50,967 nt of DNA from Treponema primitia ZAS-1. Lineage in GTDB: Bacteria > Spirochaetota > Spirochaetia > Treponematales > Breznakiellaceae. Below, piece after piece: positions 28,029 through 36,213 of the stretch. How positions within the stretch are numbered: the first letter of the stretch is position 1; every line of letters begins with the position of its first letter. The notes below the pieces were generated by a model. It had not been told where the DNA came from. It saw nothing but the letters and a program-made list of their open reading frames with translations, and made no database searches. Location: assembly GCF_000297095.1 (NCBI RefSeq), contig NZ_AEEA01000023.1, positions 1 to 50,967 of the forward strand, written 5' to 3'. Position numbers and translations under genes: made by a program.

Positions 28029-29018
28029 TTAAATAATATCATCCTGCCCAAAGTAAACCGAACGGGCAGCGTCACTTTCTATCCATTTAAGAATATTTTG
28101 ATTGAATTCTTGGGCCGAATTATACCCCATCTTTTTGAGCCGCTCGTTCATAGCGGCAGTTTCAATAATAATAGGGATATTCCGGCCCGGTTTTACGGGG
28201 ATTTCCAGTTTTGGGATAGAAACCCCCAGGAATTCAGAGAAATCTTCCTCCATTCCCAGGCGATCGTACATTTTTTTAGAGTCCCACTCCTCTAATTTGA
28301 CCACCAACTGTATCCGCTTCTGATCCCGGATGGCCCGGACCCCAAAAAGATGGGTGATATTAATAATCCCCAAACCCCGGATCTCCATATGATGGCCGAT
28401 GATCTTATTCGCCCCGGCGCCGATGAGGATATTCCCATTGACGCAGAGGATCTCCACCACATCATCCGCCACCAGCCGGTGCCCCCGTTCTATCAATTCC
28501 AGGGCGGTCTCACTTTTCCCTACCCCTGAATCCCCAAGGATGAGGATCCCCAGGCCGTAGACCTCCACCAACACCCCATGGACACTTTGACGGGGGGCGA
28601 AGATATTGGAGAGGATCCGCATAATCCGGGATGAAAATTCCGTAGTTTCCAGGTCGGTCTGAAGCAGGGGACATTCCGCCGCCTCGGCGGCTTCAAAAAA
28701 GGCTTTGGTAGGGGTGATGCTATGGGTAAAGATACAGCAGGGGATGAGGTAGGTGAACATCTGTTTGATGGGTTCGTCATTTCCCTCATCCGCCAGTTTA
28801 CCCAGATAGGCCCTCTCTCCCCGGCCAAATAACTGGATCCGGTAATTGGCAAAAAGATCGTAAAAACCGGAAATGGCCAAGCCGGGACGGTTGAGATCCG
28901 GGCTGACGATCTCCCGGGAAAGCCCTTTACGGCCCCCTATGCAGTGTAAATTGAGGGAATTATGCTCCTTCAGATCTATATCGATAAGATCCAAAACGGT
29001 AAACTGCTTCTCCGCCAT
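28029..29018 (-). CDS. hprK: HPr kinase/phosphorylase
   Basis: 329 residues from MAEKQFTV; an upstream ATG adding 23 hydrophobic residues is less likely, though neither has a clear ribosome site. N-terminal domain, then catalytic domain with His147 region (SVHGVLVEV), P-loop GDSGVGKSE (162-170) and the HprK signature EIRGLGIINI (212-221). It adds or removes phosphate on HPr Ser46 in response to ATP, phosphate and glycolytic state. First gene of the six-gene minus-strand run. Confidence 0.95.
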   Translation of the reverse strand: MAEKQFTVLDLIDIDLKEHNSLNLHCIGGRKGLSREIVSPDLNRPGLAISGFYDLFANYRIQLFGRGERAYLGKLADEGNDEPIKQMFTYLIPCCIFTHSITPTKAFFEAAEAAECPLLQTDLETTEFSSRIMRILSNIFAPRQSVHGVLVEVYGLGILILGDSGVGKSETALELIERGHRLVADDVVEILCVNGNILIGAGANKIIGHHMEIRGLGIINITHLFGVRAIRDQKRIQLVVKLEEWDSKKMYDRLGMEEDFSEFLGVSIPKLEIPVKPGRNIPIIIETAAMNERLKKMGYNSAQEFNQNILKWIESDAARSVYFGQDDII

Positions 29019-29095
29019 AAGAATATCATAGAACAAGGGTAGGAATATGACAAGACAGACGCATCGGGATACATTTAACTTATACATTTAACTTA

Positions 29096-29124
29096 TTGAC
29101 AATCCCCGATCCCCATAGTAAACT
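29096..29124 (+). promoter_or_regulatory. Promoter of the STAS / anti-sigma-like pair
   Basis: Perfect TTGACA (29096-29101), 17-nt spacer, TAAACT (29119-29124). It lies in the divergent gap with hprK. Confidence 0.6.
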
Positions 29125-29197
29125 ATTTCATACGAGTTTGTTGTTTTTAATCAAATCGGATCAACTTTTTATGGAAAGGATTATTTGTGGAAATCGT

Positions 29198-29537
29198 ATG
29201 GAGTTGAGGATACGGAAGAATCAGGAAATATATATTCATAGATGTCCAGGGAGAGTTGGATCTCTATAACTCATATAAACTCAAAGAACTTCTGATGAAG
29301 ATGCTTGAAAAAAAGATAGAGCGGTTCATCATCAATCTTGATGAAGTTGAATATATTGATTCCAGCGGTATTGGCGCTCTTATTTACATCTCCTCCACAG
29401 TCAAAAAGTTAAACCTTAAGCTTGCCATAACAAATATCCACGGATCGGTAAAAAAGGTCATTGAACTTACCAAACTGATGGGGTATTTTCCCATTACCGC
29501 TACTCTGGACGAAGCGATGAAGAAAGTTGGGGCCTGA
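29198..29537 (+). pseudogene. STAS-domain anti-sigma factor antagonist (RsbV/SpoIIAA-like), frameshifted near its start
   Basis: The 3' part (from about 29238) encodes a typical antagonist: GELDLYNSYKLKELL, then YIDSSGIGALIYIS with the phosphorylatable Ser of the DSSG motif. This frame has no ATG/GTG before a stop at 29205. The expected N-terminus, MELRIRKNQEIYI, starts at ATG 29198 in another frame. Removing one base (c at 29237, in attcata) joins the two into a standard STAS domain of about 112 residues. As written, only a TTG at 29256 could start the long frame, losing the first beta strand. Either a true indel, a sequencing error or recoding. Followed by an anti-sigma-like ATPase gene 5 nt later. 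Confidence 0.75.
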
Positions 29538-29542
29538 CTAAA

Positions 29543-30106
29543 ATGGGCGGATTGGAAATCAAAATTGACAATTTTTCGCCTCTGTTTGACAAATCTAATA
29601 TGGAGTACAAGGAATTTTCCTCCGATTTTAGTCAGATCCGCCTTTATACTATGTGGCTGGTCAGGTCTGCCCCCTCGGAGATACGGGAATTCAACCTTCT
29701 GGAACAGCAGATATCCGAAATCATCAAAAATGCGATAAAACACGGCAATAAGAACAATATCGATAAAAAAGTAAAGATATGGTACTCACTTACCGCAGAA
29801 ACCGCCCATCTGATCGTGGAGGATGAGGGGGAAGGTTTTAAGGATCTGGAAAAGTGGAACGCCTTTAACCGTAAAAGGCTGCAGTACATAGGCGAGCAGA
29901 ATTTTGACGATCTGGGGAAATACGTTTCCTTTCGGGGCGCTGATAGCGACAACTACGATGGGGGGAATGCCCTATTCGCCGCATTGGAATACTGGAATGG
30001 CGGGTTTGTGTTCAATGAAAAACGAAACGCCGTGGGGATGAAGAAGTTTTTTAATAGCAAAAGCAGCTCCACCGAAGAAGTTCTCTCGGATATCAAGCCC
30101 TGGTAA
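29543..30106 (+). CDS. RsbW/SpoIIAB-like ATP-binding protein (anti-sigma/serine kinase type)
   Basis: 187 residues with a GHKL ATPase domain: N-box EIIKNAIKHGNK (Asn63, His67) and G1 box DEGEGF (94-99). The region after the G1 box is longer than in RsbW (about 60 extra residues including WNAFNRKRLQYIGEQ) and ends with GMKKFF near the family end. Family proteins bind a sigma factor and phosphorylate a STAS partner; the preceding gene encodes such a partner. No sigma factor gene is adjacent. Weak ribosome signal; likely coupled to the STAS gene. Confidence 0.85.
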   Translation: MGGLEIKIDNFSPLFDKSNMEYKEFSSDFSQIRLYTMWLVRSAPSEIREFNLLEQQISEIIKNAIKHGNKNNIDKKVKIWYSLTAETAHLIVEDEGEGFKDLEKWNAFNRKRLQYIGEQNFDDLGKYVSFRGADSDNYDGGNALFAALEYWNGGFVFNEKRNAVGMKKFFNSKSSSTEEVLSDIKPW

Positions 30107-30125
30107 ACAGCCCATTTTTAATTAA

Positions 30126-31358
30126 TTAGACATGCCCGGTGAGAAAGTAGGCGTCCGCATCGGTAAAGGGTCTGCCGTAGATAAATTCAAAGAGAAAGCG
30201 TATATCCTCCGGAGCTATATCCAGGAACCGGCAGCCAAAGTAGTTGGTGGTTTTATCGTTGTACCGGCGGACTATCTGGGCAGTGGCGTTAACGGTTCGC
30301 TTAGGGGCGCTTAATTTCACCGAAAGTTCGGAGTCCAGGGTTAGCGATGTGGCTAATTCCGAGTTTGGGTAGGCAAAAAGCAGCCCCGAGGCGCTGATGT
30401 CGATGACATTGCCCATAAAGGGTTCGTTTTTTAGCTTTTCAGAATCAAAATAGCCGTTTACTTTCAGAGAAAAAGCAAGGACCCGGGCAAATTGATAGAG
30501 GGTGTCTATGATGTCGTAGTTCAGGGATGGACGGCCTTCCATGTTGACCCAGAGGTGGATATAGCCAATCACGTATTCCTGGAAGAGGATGGGAACCCAG
30601 ACATCCGAAACGATCCCGTTGTCGAATTTTGAGCGGATAAACCGGGATGCGGCATCATCAAGATAGTTCTTTCCTACACCGGTACTTTCCAGATACCGTT
30701 TGAGCATATCCGCGGTTACGAGCCTTTTTTTAGGATGCGGGTCCGTTTCGGGCAGGGCCCCCAGGGTGGAGGGCAGAAAAATGGTCTTGCCGGTCTCTGC
30801 CAGGATCTTCTCCTCCGCGGTGACGGGTTTTACATCCTTAAAGATAATCAACTTATACCCGCTGGCAAAATTTTTTATCCACTCCGCTAACTGCCCGATA
30901 AGCCCGTTGAGATTCTGGGGATCCAGATGGTTCATAAACTCGGTAATTTCTTCGGACTCGTAATCGGTTATCTTGGGGAAGGAAAGAGAATACCGATCCC
31001 CCCGAAAGGTAAACAGTATCTGCAAATCCGGCGGGGTTATCACCCGGGAGTGGGAACGGCCCAGGTTTTTATACATCAATTCCGGAACCTTCGCGGTGAT
31101 ATGGTCATCCCTCAGTGTCTCAATTTCCAGGGAAAAGGTGATGATCTTTTCGAGGTACTCAAACATCAGGTTCATTTTTCTCCGGGGTTTTAGCCCCGGT
31201 ATGGGGCGATCCGCCTGGAGGTGAATTTCGTCTTTGGTGGGCTGTTCCACCCGTAATACGTATTCGGTACGGTTACGTAAAAAAATAATGGGAAGCTGAT
31301 CGTCGTAGAGTACCTTAAGGAAAAAATCCTTCTCAATCCGCTTAATCGGTGTTGCCAT
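30126..31358 (-). CDS. PilZ-domain protein with N-terminal YcgR-like region
   Basis: 410 residues, cytoplasmic. The C-terminal domain (about 300-400) has the PilZ element DISASGLLF and the barrel strands LSVKLSAP...ATAQIVRRY...YFGCRFLDI. The usual N-terminal RxxxR c-di-GMP motif is not evident, so binding is uncertain. An N-terminal region (about 20-110) resembles a second PilZ-like/YcgR-N barrel; the middle (120-290) is unassigned. Follows the secreted-protein gene by 9 nt and converges with the anti-sigma-like gene. Confidence 0.75.
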   Translation of the reverse strand: MATPIKRIEKDFFLKVLYDDQLPIIFLRNRTEYVLRVEQPTKDEIHLQADRPIPGLKPRRKMNLMFEYLEKIITFSLEIETLRDDHITAKVPELMYKNLGRSHSRVITPPDLQILFTFRGDRYSLSFPKITDYESEEITEFMNHLDPQNLNGLIGQLAEWIKNFASGYKLIIFKDVKPVTAEEKILAETGKTIFLPSTLGALPETDPHPKKRLVTADMLKRYLESTGVGKNYLDDAASRFIRSKFDNGIVSDVWVPILFQEYVIGYIHLWVNMEGRPSLNYDIIDTLYQFARVLAFSLKVNGYFDSEKLKNEPFMGNVIDISASGLLFAYPNSELATSLTLDSELSVKLSAPKRTVNATAQIVRRYNDKTTNYFGCRFLDIAPEDIRFLFEFIYGRPFTDADAYFLTGHV

Positions 31359-31367
31359 GTCTCAACC

Positions 31368-31973
31368 TTAAAAAAATCGTTCATAGGGGGAAAAATCAAA
31401 CTTATAGGTATTCATTCCCCCTTCGGATAAAGCTCTCGCTTCTTCTACAAGTATATCCTCAAGCTGCCATTTATCATCCGCAGACTGCAGATATAATTCC
31501 CCGGCCAGGCTCATATCCCGGCCGATAAACCGGAAAAGGAAGGATGTGGAACCGTCCGCTTCCTCCCTACCCCCTCCCAGCCGGTATTTTTGCGGATTCA
31601 TGGGCTCAAGGCTGGTAAACAATTCCTCAAGCAGGGATTGGGCTATCCCGGCAAGGCGGGCCGATTCCCGGTTCCCCGATAATACCCCTTCCAGCAGGTT
31701 CCGGGCATACCGGTAGGCTTCTTCGGGCGCCAAGCCCCGGCCCAGCTCCCCGATAACCGCATCCCGGGGGTACCGGGGAGACTCGTCCCCCCGCTGGGGC
31801 TGCCGCAAGGCTTCGGGGATGGTACCGCGGTTAAAGATCGGTTCCTCCAACGCTGCTTGCGACGTTTCTTCTGTAAGCTCTCCGGTATAATCCTGTGCTA
31901 ACAATGATATCGCATAAAAATTAATCAGTAAACTTGCCAATACTATTTTTGGGATCCCCAGCGCCCTAACCAT
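31368..31973 (-). CDS. Secreted protein of unknown function
   Basis: 201 residues with a signal peptide (hydrophobic IVLASLLINFYAISLLA, cleavage near LLAQ). The mature part is acidic and helical in the middle (APEEAYRYARNLLEGVLSG), with a C-terminal beta-rich stretch (DGSTSFLFRFIGRDMSLAGELYLQ) ending in FDFSPYERFF. No family recognised. Co-transcribed with the PilZ gene; divergent from the HD hydrolase gene with about 100 nt between. Confidence 0.7.
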   Translation of the reverse strand: MVRALGIPKIVLASLLINFYAISLLAQDYTGELTEETSQAALEEPIFNRGTIPEALRQPQRGDESPRYPRDAVIGELGRGLAPEEAYRYARNLLEGVLSGNRESARLAGIAQSLLEELFTSLEPMNPQKYRLGGGREEADGSTSFLFRFIGRDMSLAGELYLQSADDKWQLEDILVEEARALSEGGMNTYKFDFSPYERFF

Positions 31974-32074
31974 ACCTATAAGATACTCTGTTCAATACAA
32001 AAGATCAAAGGGATGATTCCATCCCAGGGATTCAGGGATGGACAGGGATCATACCGGAAGGCTATTATGCCTTT

Positions 32075-33355
32075 ATGGGAAAGGATGTTTATGCCGTGCT
32101 TCAGAGTGGATACACGGAGCCCATACGGGATGTGCTTTGGGGGCATATTTACCTTACCCCGGAACTGGCGGCGTTGACTAAATCGGAGCCCTTTATGCGG
32201 CTCTATCGTATTTTCCAGCTTGGTCCTGCCTACGCGGTCTACCCCGGGGCGACCCATACCCGGGCGGTCCATTCCATCGGGGTGTATCACCTGGCCCGTC
32301 GGCTCCTCTTGAATTTGGCGGAGCGCGGCGCCGACGCCTGGCTTACACCGGTAGGGGCGGTTTCCTTTCTTTGCGCCGCCCTGCTCCACGATTTGGGCCA
32401 TTTTCCCTATACCCATTCCCTCAAGGAACTGCCCCTGGCCCGCCACGAGGCGCTTACCGCCGAAATCATACTCCGGGAACCGATAAAGACCCTGGTGGCC
32501 AAAGCCGGGGGCGATCCCGCCCTTACTGCCGCCATTGTGGATACCGGTCTTCCTGCGGGCAGCGAAAAGGAACCGGTTTTTTATCGGAAACTCCTGTCCG
32601 GGGCTTTGGATCCGGACAAGCTGGACTACCTGAACCGGGACGCCCGGTACTGCGGCGTCCCCTACGGCGCCCAGGACGTGGATTTTATCCTGAGCCGCCT
32701 GTATCCCCATGCCGAAAAGGGGGCAGTCATCGATGGTAAGGGGATTCCCAGTGTGGAGTCCATTCTTTTTTCAAAATACCTGATGTATCGGGCGGTTTAT
32801 TGGCACCCCATGGTACGTTCCGCCACGGGGATGATTAAGAAGGCCCTTATGGGAGGTCTGGAGGATGGGGTTTTAAAGCCCGAGGATCTTTACGGCCTGG
32901 ATGACCCGGGGCTTTTTGCCCTCCTGGCTCATGGTTCCCACCCCCTCTTTCATCTGGCGGAAAAGGTTAGAGCCGGCCGGTTTTACACGGCTGTGGCGGA
33001 ATTTCCCTTTGATGAGGGCTTGCACGGAAATCTTCTGGATATAAGTCGGCGATCCGGGTACGAAGAAGCCCTGGGGGCGGAACTTTCATTGCCTGGGGAA
33101 ACTTTGGAACCGGGGGCGATAATCATTGATGTACCGGAGCCGATTTCTTTTGAAACCGGCCTCTACGTTGCCGATGAGGGCTGTTATTTTTCCGAAAGTT
33201 CCAGCGTGTTTAAGCCCGGGGTAGTGGACAGTCTGGTAAAATCTTTACGAATTATTAGAATTTTTGTGGATCCTGAGCATGAAAATAGGGTAAAATCGAA
33301 TCCGGAGCTCGAAGGGATATTGCACATACACAAAAAATGGTTAAATTTAATATAG
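32075..33355 (+). CDS. HD-domain phosphohydrolase (dNTPase-like)
   Basis: 426 residues. HD-superfamily metal site: His61 (THTRAVHSIGVYHLA), His105-Asp106 (ALLHDLGHFPYTHS) and a downstream Asp in LDPDKLDYLNRD. This is the pattern of the dGTPase/SAMHD1-like and YdhJ group, which hydrolyse nucleotides; the true substrate is unknown. The chosen ATG at 32075 has ggaagg about 13 nt upstream. The frame stays open for some 30 codons further upstream without an ATG. Followed by the ComFB gene after 15 nt. Confidence 0.85.
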   Translation: MGKDVYAVLQSGYTEPIRDVLWGHIYLTPELAALTKSEPFMRLYRIFQLGPAYAVYPGATHTRAVHSIGVYHLARRLLLNLAERGADAWLTPVGAVSFLCAALLHDLGHFPYTHSLKELPLARHEALTAEIILREPIKTLVAKAGGDPALTAAIVDTGLPAGSEKEPVFYRKLLSGALDPDKLDYLNRDARYCGVPYGAQDVDFILSRLYPHAEKGAVIDGKGIPSVESILFSKYLMYRAVYWHPMVRSATGMIKKALMGGLEDGVLKPEDLYGLDDPGLFALLAHGSHPLFHLAEKVRAGRFYTAVAEFPFDEGLHGNLLDISRRSGYEEALGAELSLPGETLEPGAIIIDVPEPISFETGLYVADEGCYFSESSSVFKPGVVDSLVKSLRIIRIFVDPEHENRVKSNPELEGILHIHKKWLNLI

Positions 33356-33370
33356 ACGTGGAGGTTCGTA

Positions 33371-34081
33371 ATGGAGATACATAATACCACCGAGGATGTT
33401 GTTTTTTCGGTGATAGGTGAAATTTGCACTTCTATCGAGAAACAGGGCAACCCCGAAAAGCTTTGTCTCTGCGATCAGTGCCGCATTGATGCGGCTTGTT
33501 TTGTCCTGAACCGTGTTCCTCCCCACTACATTATCTCAAACCGGGGCGCCGCCCGTATTGAACAGGAAACCATTAGCCGGCAGCAGCTGGAAGCGGACGC
33601 CGTTTCCCTGGTATTTGAAGCCATCAAGCGGGTCAGCCATAACCAGCGCCCTAACTCGGACCACACCAGCGGGCAGGTCAAGGAAGTTAAGAAAGGGCCG
33701 GTTTTCAATATCCCCACCATTATTGGCCGGGCCTTTGACGGCGCTAATTTCTCTCCCCTGGCGGACGTAGGCGTGGAGCTGTGGCGGGATGGGAAGCTGG
33801 TGGAGATGAAGAATCGGAACTGGCAGAACCCCTGTAAGCTGGTGTTGAATACCCAGGGTACCTTTACCTTCTGGCCTGAATCCATCCCTGCCAAAGAAGA
33901 GGGAAGCCGTGAGCAATTTGAATATTCCGTAAAAATCGAAGTGCCGGGCTTTGAAACCCTGACCCACTTTTTTGAAATCCCGGTGATCAGTGAATTGGGT
34001 AACGCCGAATCCTTCTCCATGGACCGGACCCTCAAGCTGCCGGATCTGTATTTGTTCCCCCCGGGCGGGGACGAAGATTAG
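33371..34081 (+). CDS. ComFB-domain protein
   Basis: 236 residues. The N-terminal ~100 residues match the late-competence ComFB family: Cys32, Cys34, Cys37 (CLCDQC), then RIDAACFVLNRVPPHY, the usual CxCxxC...D..AxxLN.xPPxY pattern. ComFB proteins have been described as cyclic-dinucleotide receptors in other bacteria; whether this one binds such a ligand is inference. The C-terminal part (115-230) is beta-rich (DVGVELWRDGKLV...VKIEVPGFETLTHFFEI) and resembles a carboxypeptidase-regulatory-like sandwich. Ribosome site gtggagg fits the ATG. Forms an operon with the HD hydrolase; ends 33 nt from the convergent GH31 gene. Confidence 0.8.
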   Translation: MEIHNTTEDVVFSVIGEICTSIEKQGNPEKLCLCDQCRIDAACFVLNRVPPHYIISNRGAARIEQETISRQQLEADAVSLVFEAIKRVSHNQRPNSDHTSGQVKEVKKGPVFNIPTIIGRAFDGANFSPLADVGVELWRDGKLVEMKNRNWQNPCKLVLNTQGTFTFWPESIPAKEEGSREQFEYSVKIEVPGFETLTHFFEIPVISELGNAESFSMDRTLKLPDLYLFPPGGDED

Positions 34082-34113
34082 GGTTTTAAAGACGGATTTT
34101 TCATATACCCCGT

Positions 34114-36198
34114 TTATCTCCGCCACACCGGTAAGCTAAAAAAGCCATAGCTTTCACGCAGCCACTTGCCGCCGGTTTCAACCCGGGGCTGGCCATTGGC
34201 GTCCTTGTCAATCAGGTGCGTCCACGTACCGGGGGGCAGGTAATACTCCACCTCATTGTCGGCGCTGAATACCGGCGCCACGAGGATGTCCGGCCCGAGC
34301 ATATACTGCCGGTCAAGGAAGGGGCACACGGGGTCGTCGGGGAACTCAAGCAGCATCGCCCGCATCATGGGGATACCTTTTGCGTGGGTCTCCTTTTGCG
34401 CTTCAAGCAGGTAGGGTACCAGCGTTTGTTTCAACTCGGCGAAAAACTTGCAAACCACGGCCGATTCCTCATCGACATTCCAGGGGACGCGGTACGAGTT
34501 GCTGCCATGCAGGCGGCTGTGGGATGAAAGCAGCCCGAAGGCAAGCCAGCGTTTGAAGAGTGCCGCATCGGGGGTGCCCTCAAAGCCGCCGATGTCGTGG
34601 CTCCAAAACCCGAAACCGGAAAGCCCCAGGGAAAGTCCGCCCCGCAGTGTTTCTGCCATCGCCTCGAAGGTCGATTCGCAGTCGCCGCCCCAGTGCAGCG
34701 GAAACTTTTGCGAGCCCACCGTAGCGGAGCGGGCAAAGAGGCAAACCTTACCAACGCCCTTCTTTTTTTCCAGGTACGTGAACACCGTCTTCCCGTACAG
34801 GTAGGTATAGTAGTTGTGCATGGCGATGGGGTCTGCACCTGAGTGGTATACCGCATCAAGCGGGATGCGCTCACCAAAATCAGTTTTGATGTAGTCAATG
34901 CCGAGGTCGAGGACTTCGCCGAGTTTTTCTGTGTACCAGGCACAGGCCGCCGGATTGGTAAAGTCGACGATTGCCAGCCCTGCCTGCCAGAGGTCGGTCT
35001 GATAAACGGAACCGTCTTTTTTCTTGAGAAAGTATCCCTTATCGCGCCCCTCGGCAAAAAGCCGGGAACGCTGGCCCACATAGGAATTTATCCACAGGGA
35101 AATCTTTAGTCCCTTTGCTTTGATGCGTTTAATCATTCCGGCGGGGTCGGGGAAGGTGGCGTCATCCCAACAAAAATCCGTCCAGTGGAAGCCCTTCATC
35201 CAAAAACAGTCAAAATGGAATACGGATAGGGGGATGCCGCGGTTTGCCATACCGTCAATAAAGCTCATCACCGTTGCCTCATCGTAGTTTGTGGTAAAGC
35301 TGGTCGACAGCCACAGCCCGTAGGTTGACTCGTCGAGAAGCGGCGGCCTGCCGGTCAGCGCGGTGTAACGTTCGAGGATTTGTTTTGGCGAAGGCCCGTA
35401 AATGACAAAGTATTCGAGGTTCTCCCCTGCAACACTGAACTGTACCCGCGAAGTTTTTTCGCTTGCCACCTCAAACTGCACTTTGCCGGTATTGTTGACA
35501 AAGATACCGTAACCGGCGTTTGTCAGATAAAACGGAATATTTATGTAGGCCTGGTCGCTTGCCGTACCACCGTCGGCATTCCAAATATCAATAGCCTGAC
35601 CGTTTTTAATAAACGGCCCGAAACGCTCGCCTAAGCCGTAGATATACTCGCCTACGCCCAGGGAAAGTTCCTCTTTTATATAGGTTCCCGAATAGGGACG
35701 CTGGTCGCCTTCAAAAAATTCGAGAAACGGGTCTTCGGCATACTGCGCCCCGCGATGGCTCACGATGTAACCGGTTGACTTGGTTTCGCATTTGGTGAGC
35801 GGCTTCCGTTCGGCGCCCGCTGCCTTTGCGGAAAAACGGACATCCCAAATGTCTCCCAGCTTAATACGCGCCTCCAAATCGCCGGAAGCAAACACCGCCT
35901 CGTTCTCCGCAACGCTAACTTCGCCTTTGAAGGAGCCGTCATCGGAAAGTTCGAAATGCGGCCCACTGTCAAGGTGTCCGCCAAAATGGGTGATGCGCAC
36001 CCGTATCACGTTTTTTGCCGGGGAAGAGTACCGCACCGTAAGCTCCGGGCGGTTGAGCACATCAAAGCGCTCCCGTATTGCTTTATCAGGCGCGTGGATA
36101 ACAAGTGCGCCGTCCTGTTTTTCAGCATCAATAGCCGTAGCCGCATAATGCGCCTCAATGCCTTCCTTAAGTAACCAGTACCCATTCGTAAATTTCAT
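34114..36198 (-). CDS. GH31 alpha-xylosidase (YicI-like), short at the C-terminus
   Basis: 694 residues, cytoplasmic. Very close in motifs to YicI: nucleophile Asp440 in YIKTDFGERIP, acid/base Asp506 in HWGGDCEST, and GFGFWSHDIGGFEGTPDA plus HGSNSYRVPW. YicI-type enzymes release alpha-xylose from xyloglucan-type oligosaccharides such as isoprimeverose. YicI has about 772 residues; this protein stops at FSLPVWRR, where the family continues (LPVYVR...) into a C-terminal beta domain of roughly 80 residues. Last gene of a sugar ABC operon, 15 nt after the aldo/keto reductase gene. Confidence 0.9.
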   Translation of the reverse strand: MKFTNGYWLLKEGIEAHYAATAIDAEKQDGALVIHAPDKAIRERFDVLNRPELTVRYSSPAKNVIRVRITHFGGHLDSGPHFELSDDGSFKGEVSVAENEAVFASGDLEARIKLGDIWDVRFSAKAAGAERKPLTKCETKSTGYIVSHRGAQYAEDPFLEFFEGDQRPYSGTYIKEELSLGVGEYIYGLGERFGPFIKNGQAIDIWNADGGTASDQAYINIPFYLTNAGYGIFVNNTGKVQFEVASEKTSRVQFSVAGENLEYFVIYGPSPKQILERYTALTGRPPLLDESTYGLWLSTSFTTNYDEATVMSFIDGMANRGIPLSVFHFDCFWMKGFHWTDFCWDDATFPDPAGMIKRIKAKGLKISLWINSYVGQRSRLFAEGRDKGYFLKKKDGSVYQTDLWQAGLAIVDFTNPAACAWYTEKLGEVLDLGIDYIKTDFGERIPLDAVYHSGADPIAMHNYYTYLYGKTVFTYLEKKKGVGKVCLFARSATVGSQKFPLHWGGDCESTFEAMAETLRGGLSLGLSGFGFWSHDIGGFEGTPDAALFKRWLAFGLLSSHSRLHGSNSYRVPWNVDEESAVVCKFFAELKQTLVPYLLEAQKETHAKGIPMMRAMLLEFPDDPVCPFLDRQYMLGPDILVAPVFSADNEVEYYLPPGTWTHLIDKDANGQPRVETGGKWLRESYGFFSLPVWRR

Positions 36199-36213
36199 AC
36201 TAACCTTCCTTAC

